A stretch of DNA of 6,454 bases, taken from Methylotenera sp. UBA6020. GTDB lineage: Bacteria > Pseudomonadota > Gammaproteobacteria > Burkholderiales > Methylophilaceae. The notes beneath the pieces were generated by a model, which saw nothing but the letters and a program-made list of their open reading frames with translations, was not told where the DNA came from and made no database searches. Below, piece after piece: positions 1-6,142 of this stretch. Each line of letters opens with the position of its first letter. The first letter of the stretch is position 1. The stretch is taken from positions 688 through 7,141 of the forward strand of contig DIZU01000166.1 of assembly GCA_002429455.1 (NCBI GenBank), given 5' to 3'. The position numbers and the translations under genes are program-made.

Positions 1-1205
1 GTTTTAGCATCACTTAGCGCATCGCGACTTTGGTCCACATACGCCATCTTGACGGTTGAGCCGATCTTTACCTCGCCACTATCTGGCTGCTCTTTACCGG
101 TAATCATTTTGAACAGCGTTGATTTACCCGCGCCGTTCGGACCAATAATGCCGACAATCGCACCGGCAGGTACACTAAAGCTCAAGTTATCAATCAACAA
201 GCGATCTTTAAAAGCTTTGCTCACGCCGTTGAACTCAATGACCTGATCGCCTAGCCGCTCCCCGGCAGGAATGAAAATCTCCTGCGTTTCGTTACGTTTT
301 TGGTATTCTGCACTGGCTAATTCTTCATAGCGGGCAATACGCGACTTGCTCTTGGCTTGGCGGGCTTTCGGGTTCTGGCGCACCCATTCCAGCTCGGTGC
401 TCAGTGCTTTACGACGTGATGACTCTTGCGATTCTTCAAGTGCTAAACGGGCTTGTTTTTGCTCTAACCAACTAGAGTAATTGCCTTTCCATGGAATGCC
501 ATGGCCGCGATCCAGCTCTAAAATCCATTCCGCCGCATTATCTAAAAAGTAACGATCATGCGTCACAGCCACAACCGTACCGGGGAAGCGCACTAAATAT
601 TGCTCTAGCCATTCAACTGACTCTGCATCCAAATGGTTGGTAGGCTCATCTAAAAGCAGCATATCCGGCTTAGAGAGCAATAGTTTACACAATGCCACAC
701 GGCGTTTTTCACCACCTGAAAGTTGCCCGATTTTCGCATCCCAAGGTGGTAAACGTAGCGCATCTGCAGCAATTTCTAACTGCGTGGTTAAATCAGCACC
801 GCTGGCTGCAATAATATTCTCGTATTTGGCTTGTTCTTCAGCCAGCTTGTCAAAGTCAGCGTCCGGCTCAGCATAAGCGGCATAAACGGCCTCTAACTTG
901 GCTTGCGCTTGCATTACCTCGCCCATGCCAGACTCAACCTCTTCACGCACGGTTTTTTCAGGGTCTAGCTGCGGCTCTTGCGGCAAATAACCGATTGAAA
1001 GGTTAGGCTGATGTTGCACTTCACCCTCGAACTCTTTATCCACGCCCGCCATAATGCGTAACACGGTAGACTTCCCCGAACCGTTCAAGCCCAGCAAACC
1101 AATTTTGGCACCGGGGAAGAAGGACAGCGAAATATCTTTGATAATCTGTTTTTTCGGGGGAACAATCTTGCTCACGTGGAGCATAGACATTACATATTGA
1201 GCCAT
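1..1205 (-). CDS. ettA: Energy-dependent translational throttle protein EttA (ABC-F), C-terminus beyond window
   Basis: Cytoplasmic ABC-F ATPase. In the characterised E. coli family member it binds the ribosomal E site and gates entry into elongation according to ATP/ADP ratio. The 401 visible codons follow E. coli EttA (about 555 aa) closely from the first residue (MAQYVMSMLHVSK). Visible motifs are Walker A1 GLNGSGKST (39-47), signature LSGGE (162-166), Walker B LLLDEPTNHLD (183-193, catalytic-type E187), switch H216, and Walker A2 GPNGAGKST (355-363). Between the ATPase domains, the charged linker (about 240-310, with LEWVRQNPKARQ) matches the P-site tRNA-interacting arm that separates EttA from Uup and other ABC-F proteins. 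There are no membrane segments. The second signature and Walker B, about 150 residues, lie outside the window. The start is fixed by homology, although no strong Shine-Dalgarno is visible. It is divergent from the S4 gene. Confidence 0.96.
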   Translation of the reverse strand, partial: MAQYVMSMLHVSKIVPPKKQIIKDISLSFFPGAKIGLLGLNGSGKSTVLRIMAGVDKEFEGEVQHQPNLSIGYLPQEPQLDPEKTVREEVESGMGEVMQAQAKLEAVYAAYAEPDADFDKLAEEQAKYENIIAASGADLTTQLEIAADALRLPPWDAKIGQLSGGEKRRVALCKLLLSKPDMLLLDEPTNHLDAESVEWLEQYLVRFPGTVVAVTHDRYFLDNAAEWILELDRGHGIPWKGNYSSWLEQKQARLALEESQESSRRKALSTELEWVRQNPKARQAKSKSRIARYEELASAEYQKRNETQEIFIPAGERLGDQVIEFNGVSKAFKDRLLIDNLSFSVPAGAIVGIIGPNGAGKSTLFKMITGKEQPDSGEVKIGSTVKMAYVDQSRDALSDAK

Positions 1206-1265
1206 GATGCAGTTTCAGTGAAATTGAAAGAATGAAAGCTTAACAGAAAGCTTGCCTGCCCACTA

Positions 1266-1305
1266 CCTGAGCCATACTTGCCTATTACCTGCTTATGGCT
1301 ACAGG
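1266..1305. repeat. Imperfect inverted repeat in the ettA/S4-gene divergent spacer
   Basis: Arms CCTG-AGCCATA (1266-1276) and TATGGCT-a-CAGG (1294-1305) can form an 11-bp stem with one bulged A and a 17-nt loop. It lies 61 bp upstream of the ettA start and upstream of the S4-gene promoter. It could be an operator or a 5' leader hairpin of ettA mRNA. No T-run follows on either strand, so it does not look like a terminator. Function is inference only. Confidence 0.35.
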
Positions 1306-1364
1306 CTCTTAGCCGCCTTGCCCTTTACGGATGGATACAACGAAAATAAGGCAAGAGTAATGTT

Positions 1365-1373
1365 TGGTATAAT
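1365..1373 (+). promoter_or_regulatory. Extended -10 promoter for the S4 protein-yaeQ unit
   Basis: A perfect TATAAT (1368-1373) is preceded by TG plus one base (1365-1367), the extended -10 form. No good -35 hexamer lies 16-18 bp upstream, which extended -10 promoters tolerate. The predicted transcription start is near 1380, giving a leader of roughly 48 nt before the ATG at 1428. Confidence 0.5.
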
Positions 1374-1427
1374 GCTCTTTAGTTATTCGCTCTACGCTCT
1401 TTCTAAAACCACCAAAGAAACCACTTC

Positions 1428-1670
1428 ATGCAAACCGTAGAATTTAATCTTAATACTGAATATGTCGAGCTATGCAACTTACTCAAGCTTGTTGGCTTGG
1501 CTGATAGCGGTGGGCGAGGCAAGACCATGGTGGCTGAAGGCTTGGTCAGTGTTGATGGGCATATTGAGTATCGTAAAACGGCAAAAATCCGGATTGGTCA
1601 GATTGTGCAATGCCAAGACATCACTATTCATATATTGGCAAACAATAGCAACCAAGCAGACGTTCAATAA
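1428..1670 (+). CDS. ybcJ: YbcJ-like S4-domain RNA-binding protein
   Basis: Small (80 aa) cytoplasmic protein made almost entirely of one S4 RNA-binding fold. It resembles E. coli YbcJ (70 aa) throughout: VELCNLLKL (13-21), the glycine/basic turn SGGRGK (27-32) where S4 domains contact RNA, EGLVSVDG (37-44), the basic strand RKTAKI (49-54) and GQ (57-58). A polar tail of about ten residues extends past the E. coli protein. The RNA target is not known and cannot be read from sequence. The ATG at 1428 is the only sensible start; the Shine-Dalgarno is poor (AAAGAA is too far upstream). yaeQ starts 2 nt after its stop, so the two are probably co-transcribed from the promoter near 1368. The symbol is by similarity. 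Confidence 0.88.
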   Translation: MQTVEFNLNTEYVELCNLLKLVGLADSGGRGKTMVAEGLVSVDGHIEYRKTAKIRIGQIVQCQDITIHILANNSNQADVQ

Positions 1671-1672
1671 CG

Positions 1673-2227
1673 ATGGCGATCAAATCAACCATTTATAAAG
1701 TCGATCTGCAAATTTCGGATATGGATCGCAATTATTATCAACAACATAGCCTTACGCTAGCTAAGCACCCATCAGAAACCGATGAACGCTTAATGGTCAG
1801 GTTAATCGCATTCTCGCTCTATGCGAATGAAGCGCTTATCTTCGGTAAGGGGCTTAGCGATGATGAAGAGCCAGACTTGTGGCAAAAAGACCTAACTGGC
1901 GCAATCGAACTGTGGATGGACGTAGGCTTACCCAGCGAGCGGGACATTCGTAAAGCCTGCGGGCGTGCCAGGCAAGTCGTGGTGGTGCTGTACGGCGGTC
2001 GGGCGGCTGATATGTGGTGGAGTCAGAACAGCAAGCCGCTGTTAAAAACCAGCAACCTCACCATTATCAATTTACCCAGCACGGAGGAGTTAACAAGCAT
2101 TGCGTTACGCAATATGAGTGTCAGTTGCACTATTCAAGATAGTCAAATCTTCGTTAGCCATGATGCGGGTAGTTTTGACATCACGCCGGTTATTCTAAAA
2201 GAGCGCAATCATAAGGGTATGAACTAG
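1673..2227 (+). CDS. yaeQ: YaeQ family protein
   Basis: A 184-aa protein, full family length (E. coli YaeQ is about 181 aa), collinear with YaeQ from MAIKSTIYKVDLQISDMDRN onward. Conserved blocks are LAKHPSETDERLMVRL (29-44), DDEEPDLW (63-70), IELWMDVGLPSERDIRKAC (78-96), the hydrophobic strand VVVVLY (102-107), WW (115-116) and a C-terminal beta-rich part with CTIQD (152-156). The family is soluble with a PD-(D/E)XK-nuclease-like fold, but no biochemical activity is firmly established. A proposed link to RfaH-type antitermination in enterobacteria is uncertain. The ATG lies 2 nt after the upstream stop with no Shine-Dalgarno of its own, suggesting translational coupling. It ends 69 bp before the convergent EAL-HDOD gene. 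Confidence 0.93.
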   Translation: MAIKSTIYKVDLQISDMDRNYYQQHSLTLAKHPSETDERLMVRLIAFSLYANEALIFGKGLSDDEEPDLWQKDLTGAIELWMDVGLPSERDIRKACGRARQVVVVLYGGRAADMWWSQNSKPLLKTSNLTIINLPSTEELTSIALRNMSVSCTIQDSQIFVSHDAGSFDITPVILKERNHKGMN

Positions 2228-2238
2228 GCTCTATTATT

Positions 2239-2297
2239 CCAGTAATCACTGGATGATAAGCACATCGGGACGACGGGGGATTTCCGAGCCGCCCGAT
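2239..2297. terminator. Candidate bidirectional terminator hairpins between convergent genes
   Basis: Two inverted repeats fill the convergent gap. CCAGT-aatc-ACTGG (2239-2252) has a 5-bp stem. ATCGGG (2264-2269) pairs with CCCGAT (2292-2297), and a further GC-rich inner pairing is possible. The second touches the stop codon of the EAL-HDOD gene. Neither has a proper T-run on either strand, so intrinsic termination is plausible from position only. Confidence 0.35.
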
Positions 2298-3511
2298 TAA
2301 ACACCCATCGTTTCGACCCACGCCAATGCCGAGATATGGCATTCATTGACCTTGATAGCATCAAATTGCAGCAATTCAGCCAGCTCAAGAATCCGCTGGC
2401 TGTTTGCATCTTCACAAGCCTCGGTTAACTGCAAGAAAGGGCCATAAATGCCTTCACGGGTAAGCAGCGCTTCGCTTACGGTTTCTGGCAATTGGATTTT
2501 TTCTAGCACTTTATCCATCGGCATTTTCAGTATTGCATCCAGTAATGAAAACACGCCAACAATAAACAGGTTATCGCGGTCTTTTTTATCAAAATAACTT
2601 TCGCCCAACAGTTCGGCCAGCCGGCCGCGCGTGATCGAGGTTTTCATCAGCGCTGGTGGTGTAGTGTTTTCCCCGGCGGTGACCATTAACAAAGTAAGCC
2701 AGCGATAAAGCTGCTTCATACCTAGAATCGTCAAGGCATGATGAATAGATTGAATCTCACACGAGAGCCCGAAGCCCACTGAGTTGATGTAGCGTAGCAG
2801 CTTGAATGATAAAGCAGCATCTCGCTTGAACCCAGCTTCAATGGCTTTATTATCGGCATCCTGGCTGACCATGTTCAGGATATTCAATACGCTTTCAAAT
2901 GAAGGGTTGATGACTTTAGCCGTAAAGGTCTCGGGACGGGCAAAATAAAATCCCTGGAACAGCTTAAAGCCGATGTTCTTGCAGGCTTCGAACTGTTCAA
3001 CAGTTTCAATTTTTTCGGCAATGATTTTTACCGAAGGCGCATTAAATTGATTAAAAAACTTTGCCGCTTCAGCAGCGTTGATGCTCTGAATATCAATCTT
3101 GATAAAATCGGCACACTGCACTAAGGGTAGCGATTCAGCATTTAATTGTGGATTATCCAAAGAAATCTTGTAACCTTGGCTGCGTAACGTCTGGCAGCGT
3201 TCCACAACAACAGCATCAGGTGTAACAGAGCGTAATATCTCGAGCACGGTACGTTTAGGCGGCATCAACTCCAGGAAGTCGCTCTTCAGCATCATTTCAT
3301 TCACGTTGATAAATGCCAGCTTGTCACCCAACAGCCACTGGGCATCCATCTCGCCCATGACGTTCATTAGTACACTGGAATAGGCCTTGAGATTATCTTC
3401 AAACACCGCACTTTGGGCATCTGCACTATGCCTGAAGAAAAGTTCATAACCGATGATTTGCTGCTTTACATCCATGATGGGCTGACGCCCGATAAATGCT
3501 TGTTCTTCCAT
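2297..3511 (-). CDS. EAL-HDOD signalling protein with degenerate EAL domain
   Basis: A 404-aa cytoplasmic protein with an EAL domain (about 4-200) followed by HDOD (about 203-400), the YuxH/CdgJ-type arrangement. EAL landmarks are present but altered. The EAL signature reads YELFFR (22-27, E23). N69 sits in FINVN and E91 in LEI. The metal-binding DD pair is D119-N120, so the second Asp is lost. K138 lies in FIKID, E166 and E169 in AEKIET, and QG at 186-187. In active phosphodiesterases these residues bind Mg and cyclic-di-GMP, so weak or no catalysis is likely (inference). HDOD is shown by RDAALSFKLLRYINS (230-244), then SIHHALTILG (255-264); no HD metal pair is evident. I chose the ATG at 3511 over in-frame TTG 3553 because residues from MEEQAFIGRQPI match the usual N-terminus and GGAT lies just upstream. 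A role in motility or biofilm control is family-based. Confidence 0.92.
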   Translation of the reverse strand: MEEQAFIGRQPIMDVKQQIIGYELFFRHSADAQSAVFEDNLKAYSSVLMNVMGEMDAQWLLGDKLAFINVNEMMLKSDFLELMPPKRTVLEILRSVTPDAVVVERCQTLRSQGYKISLDNPQLNAESLPLVQCADFIKIDIQSINAAEAAKFFNQFNAPSVKIIAEKIETVEQFEACKNIGFKLFQGFYFARPETFTAKVINPSFESVLNILNMVSQDADNKAIEAGFKRDAALSFKLLRYINSVGFGLSCEIQSIHHALTILGMKQLYRWLTLLMVTAGENTTPPALMKTSITRGRLAELLGESYFDKKDRDNLFIVGVFSLLDAILKMPMDKVLEKIQLPETVSEALLTREGIYGPFLQLTEACEDANSQRILELAELLQFDAIKVNECHISALAWVETMGV

Positions 3512-3615
3512 TTTTATCCAATTCGCAGAGTTCACTATCACTCTATTAATCAACCCATTGTTGGGCCAAGGCTAATCCTACCGTGGATTTAACATTAAAG
3601 TGCAAATCTGAGTTC

Positions 3616-3621
3616 ATTATA
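3616..3621 (-). promoter_or_regulatory. Candidate -10 box of the EAL-HDOD gene
   Basis: Read on the minus strand, this is a perfect TATAAT about 95 bp upstream of the chosen ATG (3511). The -35 region at 17-bp spacing (TGGGCT) is poor and there is no extended TG, so the promoter would be weak or activator-dependent if real. Confidence 0.35.
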
Positions 3622-3762
3622 AACTGAGCAAGTGAAATAGCCCATAGTGTTATTACCAGTGGTACTCTTCACCTCCCCAACTTCTACCAAATAAAGTCCA
3701 CCTTGCCGAAATCGCGAATGGGGGCTATGCTTATGCTCCATAAGTGTGAGTCCGCGAACAGG

Positions 3763-3802
3763 TAGCAAATTATTTTAAAAACTACATAAAATCAATTTGC
3801 TA
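3763..3802. promoter_or_regulatory. Perfect 9-bp inverted repeat flanking a candidate -10, possible operator
   Basis: TAGCAAATT (3763-3771) and its exact reverse complement AATTTGCTA (3794-3802) lie 31 bp apart centre to centre, about three helical turns. A TAAAAT -10-like hexamer (3787-3792) sits between them. This geometry fits a two-site operator over the promoter of the DUF3943 gene. As RNA it would be an AT-rich stem with a 22-nt loop. The arms are seen directly; regulator binding is inference. Confidence 0.4.
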
Positions 3803-3823
3803 TTTAGTCCTACCAAATTGGAT

Positions 3824-3830
3824 AGGGGGA
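3824..3830 (+). promoter_or_regulatory. Ribosome binding site deciding the DUF3943 gene start
   Basis: A purine run AGGGGGA ends about 9 nt before the ATG at 3840, while the next in-frame ATG at 3900 has no comparable site. Upstream CCTA (3809-3812) is complementary to TAGG (3823-3826), so the ribosome site could be partly masked by a small leader hairpin. Confidence 0.5.
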
Positions 3831-3839
3831 AAATCTAAC

Positions 3840-5363
3840 ATGAGAATAAAAAGCACAGGTCTTACATCAACCACAGTTCGATTGCGGAATTCTAACTCTA
3901 TGAGGAGAGCCGTCATCATCGCGGGAATAACGCTGTGTGCTACAACAGCTGCCATAGCGTTCGCCGCCGATGACTCGGTAGTGCTTACTCAACCATCAGC
4001 AAGCATTGAATTGGTTGAAGCTTCACCAGAGCCATCTACTACCAATACAAAAATAGACTTTTCATCCGATATAAAGGCGAACAAAAGTTATCTAATCCCA
4101 GCCGCCGAAATTGTCGGCTTTGATTTCCTGTTAAATCAGTTTAATCGCCACTTCAGCGGCGTTTCAGATTACGACTCAAACTTATCTACTATCCGGCACA
4201 ACCTAAGTAGTAGTTGGAACGTCGATAGGGATGCTTTCAAGATTAACCAGCTAGGCCATCCCTATCAGGGCTCGATGTACCATGGTTTTGCCAGATCAGC
4301 CGGCCTTAATTATTGGGAATCATTAGGTTATGATTTGGCAGGAAGCGCCTTCTGGGAAATAGCCGGAGAAAAAGTGCCTCCGTCCAAAAACGATATGATC
4401 TCGACCGGCTTTGGTGGCTCTTTTCTTGGCGAGTCACTGTTCAGAATGTCGAATATTGTGCTTGAGAAAGGTGGCAGCACTCCCAGCTTTTGGCATGAGC
4501 TAGGTGCGGCAGCAATCTCACCTGCAACTGGATTTAATCGTTATGCATTTGAGGATAGATTCGATGCAATCTTCGCACGAAATGATGCCGCCTATTACAG
4601 CCGCCTTCAGGTTGGCATAGCGAATACTGTAAAAGGCGATCCAGGTACCTCAGCCGAACTTAAACGCAACGATGCTCAAGTAGACTTTGCCATGGATTAT
4701 GGGCTACCGGGACAGCCGGGCTACTCCTATACACGTCCTTTTGATTATTTCGTGTTTCAAAGTACAGCTTCAAGCGCTAACGTGTTTGAAAATGTGATGA
4801 CGCGCGGTTTACTTTTTGGAGCCGACTATCAAGTCGGGGAAAACTACCGAGGATTGTGGGGGCTATATGGCAGTTATGATTATATTTCTCCGCAAACTTT
4901 CCGTGTATCCAGCACGGCAGTGTCGCTGGGGACAACCGGGCAGTTATGGCTAAGCGAGTCAGTAGCACTTCAAGCTTCGATTCTAGGCGGTCTCGGCTAT
5001 GCTGCTGTTGGAACCGTTAATGGTAAGAATGAACAGGATTATCATTACGGGGTCGCACCACAAGGTCTAATGGCTTTACGCTTGATTTTGGGTCACAAAG
5101 CGTCTATTGACTTCACCGGCCGAGAATATTTTGTCAGTGACATTAACAACACAAGCCGAGGTGGCCACGACAACATCGTCCGTTCGGATCTTGCCTTCAC
5201 TTACCGCGTCTATAATAAACACGCGATTTCGTTAAAGTATCAATGGAACCAGCGTGATGCGACTTACCCTGATCTTGGGAACAGAAAACAGACCACGGGT
5301 ACGCTAGGAATCTTCTATACATTCCTAGGCCACGACGGCTTTGGCGCGATAGACTGGCGCTAA
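3840..5363 (+). CDS. DUF3943-type exported protein with predicted outer-membrane beta-barrel
   Basis: A 507-aa predicted envelope protein of unknown function. Residues 21-42 form a signal peptide: basic MRR, a hydrophobic core, then AFA before ADD, with cleavage near 42/43. A 20-residue basic leader precedes it if translation starts at 3840; starting at 3900 would give a textbook signal, but the ribosome site favours 3840. After a Ser/Thr/Pro-rich linker (45-75), the DUF3943 core spans about 83-200: LGHPYQGSMYH (138-148), ARSAGLNYWES (151-161), FWEIAGEKVPPSKND (171-185) and GGSFLGE (192-198). The rest is rich in alternating aromatic/polar strands, as in outer-membrane barrels, and ends in the strand TTGTLGIFYTF plus a short tail. 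Two tandem stops (TAATAA) close it. No partner gene is adjacent. The DUF assignment is from motif recall. Confidence 0.8.
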   Translation: MRIKSTGLTSTTVRLRNSNSMRRAVIIAGITLCATTAAIAFAADDSVVLTQPSASIELVEASPEPSTTNTKIDFSSDIKANKSYLIPAAEIVGFDFLLNQFNRHFSGVSDYDSNLSTIRHNLSSSWNVDRDAFKINQLGHPYQGSMYHGFARSAGLNYWESLGYDLAGSAFWEIAGEKVPPSKNDMISTGFGGSFLGESLFRMSNIVLEKGGSTPSFWHELGAAAISPATGFNRYAFEDRFDAIFARNDAAYYSRLQVGIANTVKGDPGTSAELKRNDAQVDFAMDYGLPGQPGYSYTRPFDYFVFQSTASSANVFENVMTRGLLFGADYQVGENYRGLWGLYGSYDYISPQTFRVSSTAVSLGTTGQLWLSESVALQASILGGLGYAAVGTVNGKNEQDYHYGVAPQGLMALRLILGHKASIDFTGREYFVSDINNTSRGGHDNIVRSDLAFTYRVYNKHAISLKYQWNQRDATYPDLGNRKQTTGTLGIFYTFLGHDGFGAIDWR

Positions 5364-5394
5364 TAACTTAAACCTTCCATTGTGCAAAGCTTTA

Positions 5395-5595
5395 ACCCCC
5401 TACTGCCATGCCGAGCAACGCAAACAAATCGGGGGTATTCGGCAAGGACTGTTTGAGCGAAGCGAGTTCCGCAGCAGCCTGATTTGTTGAGTAGCATAGG
5501 GAAGCCGAAGGCCATGGCAGGGGGTGTCGTTTACTTTGGTTACTTTCTTTTGGACAAGCAAAAGAAAGTAACTTGCTGTCGGGCAATCCCCGACA
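5395..5595. repeat. Structured interspersed repeat with nested inverted repeats
   Basis: About 200 bp of non-coding DNA that can fold as a whole. The outer arms are CCCC-ta-CTGCCATG (5397-5410) and CATGGCAG-GGGG (5513-5524). A middle stem pairs AACAAATC (5423-5430) with GATTTGTT (5481-5488). Two hairpins follow at 5539-5572 and 5577-5595. Its wording (CCGAGCAACGC, GAGCGAAGCGAG, GGAAGCCGAAGGCCATGGCA, GGTGTCGTTTACTTTGG) matches a repeat I recall in many betaproteobacterial and some gammaproteobacterial intergenic regions. It encodes no transposase; mobility, if any, would be supplied elsewhere. It separates the intact DUF3943 gene from the broken right-hand genes. The copy boundaries and family name need a genome search. 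Confidence 0.7.
5539..5572. repeat. Perfect 14-bp stem-loop within the repeat
   Basis: GTTACTTTCTTTTG (5539-5552) pairs exactly with CAAAAGAAAGTAAC (5559-5572) around the 6-nt loop GACAAG. The copy has no mismatch, which suggests selection on RNA or DNA structure, or recent arrival. It could stabilise the 3' end of the DUF3943 transcript. Confidence 0.8.
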
Positions 5596-5600
5596 TTTAT
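5577..5600 (+). terminator. Candidate intrinsic terminator at the repeat edge
   Basis: TGTCGGG (5577-5583) pairs with CCCGACA (5589-5595) around a 5-nt loop and is followed by TTTATT. The T-run is short, so termination of DUF3943 transcripts is plausible but weak. On the minus strand it lies just after the stop of the tnsE-like remnant. Confidence 0.45.
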
Positions 5601-5604
5601 TCAC

Positions 5605-6142
5605 TTAAAATCCCAACACCTTTCTTAATACTAGAGGCAAAGGCAACTTCAAAGATTTTGGTTTTGCAACATACTTTCCATCAATTGTTTTACTAATAGT
5701 GACTAAGTAATCATCTCTCACGACGCTATCTTGTAGTTCCAGGGTACCTCTTGCATGACCAACTCCACCCCCAGCAAAACATCCCCCTAAATCTTAATTG
5801 ACTATTCTGTAAGGGCGGTGGCGATAAAGTGAGATATTCCTTACCCTTACTTTTTAAGTAAACACTGTCCCAGGACTTTCGGGCTTCTACATCAAACGTC
5901 AGCCATGCAAATTCCTGAGCGAACTTGTTGGATAGCGATCTAATCGGCATTTCTTTAGTGAATTCCAAATGCAGTTCTTTTCTGAATCCGGGCAGTTCGG
6001 GCCTATGGAGCAATGACAATGCAGATGGACGCATCAATGCATTGGCCAATGTCCGATTATGCAAAAATAGATATCGAATCAGCTCAATCGTAGGAATATA
6101 AATCTCAGTATCTTGAGTTGTATAATGTAATAAACGTTGTAT
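5605..6142 (-). pseudogene. tnsE: tnsE-like (Tn7-type transposition) gene remnant, frameshifted and truncated
   Basis: The minus-strand frame (TAG stop at 5726-5728) encodes a fragment with no credible start; it is open up to 6184 only because it overlaps efflux-gene DNA. Part of it resembles the first half of Tn7 TnsE, the protein that directs transposition to replicating or conjugal DNA. IYIPTIELIRYLFLHNR aligns with TnsE YHIPQLELARSLFLINS. EFAWLTFDVEARKSWDSVY aligns with LLVWLFSDQDVMDSYESIF, and LTLSPPPLQNSQLRFRG with FSFDPPPMQGWKLHVKG. After RFRG the frame becomes junk-like (MFCWGWSWSCKRYPG). Removing one G from the GGGGG at 5783-5787 restores about 60 sensible residues (GHARGTLELQDSVVRDDYLV to LPLVLRKVLGF) ending at TAA 5605-5607. 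TnsE is about 540 aa, so the N-terminus and nearly all of the C-terminal half are missing. The alignment is from memory of Tn7 TnsE. No other tns genes or transposon ends are visible. Confidence 0.65.
5783..5787 (-). other. Putative +1 frameshift site in a five-G run
   Basis: On the minus strand, coding quality drops at this GGGGG and continues in the next frame downstream. A four-G version would give continuous reading through RFRGCFAGGGVGHARG to the TAA at 5605. It may be a decay mutation, a sequencing error, or the seam between two unrelated fragments. Confidence 0.55.

Larger units (their letters stand above)
3512..3839. other. Divergent regulatory spacer (no gene)
   Basis: These 328 bp between the divergent EAL-HDOD and DUF3943 genes hold no convincing coding frame. 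They carry a TATAAT-like box for the minus-strand gene, a 9-bp inverted repeat and a Shine-Dalgarno for the plus-strand gene, listed separately. Other small structures are the palindrome TACCAgTGGTA (3654-3664), a 6-bp hairpin CTTATG-ctc-CATAAG (3730-3744), and a direct repeat of CGCGAA near 3713 and 3753. None is diagnostic of a named regulator. Confidence 0.6.

Noticed and set aside
49..246. Plus-strand open frame opposite ettA, with a similar one at 637-876
   Set aside because: Both are antisense shadows of EttA coding sequence; the minus frame has full ABC motifs and the plus translations resemble no protein.
1..1205. Antibiotic-resistance ABC-F or Uup instead of EttA
   Set aside because: The N-terminus, linker arm and motif spacing follow EttA specifically; Uup and resistance ABC-F proteins differ in the linker.
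1252..1440. Open frame MPAHYLSHT... across the divergent spacer
   Set aside because: It overlaps the promoter, the inverted repeat and the S4 start, has no ribosome site, and its composition is unlike the neighbouring genes.
1462..1698. Overlapping plus and minus frames inside the S4 gene (also 1479-1667 minus)
   Set aside because: They lie over the well-conserved YbcJ-like frame and are out of phase with it.
3512..3553. TTG start giving a 14-residue N-terminal extension of the EAL-HDOD protein
   Set aside because: The added residues are not family-like, TTG is a rare start, and the ATG at 3511 has GGAT at usable spacing and the expected N-terminus.
4777..4968. Minus-strand frame inside the DUF3943 gene
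   Set aside because: Antisense shadow of a long, well-supported plus-strand gene.
5395..5595. CRISPR array or insertion-sequence copy at the repeat
   Set aside because: There are no regularly spaced direct repeats with spacers, and no transposase or IS-type terminal repeats with target duplication.
5392..5604. Open frames across the repeat (minus 5392-5604, plus 5484-5696)
   Set aside because: They translate the inverted repeats themselves and run into the remnant; neither has a ribosome site or family resemblance.
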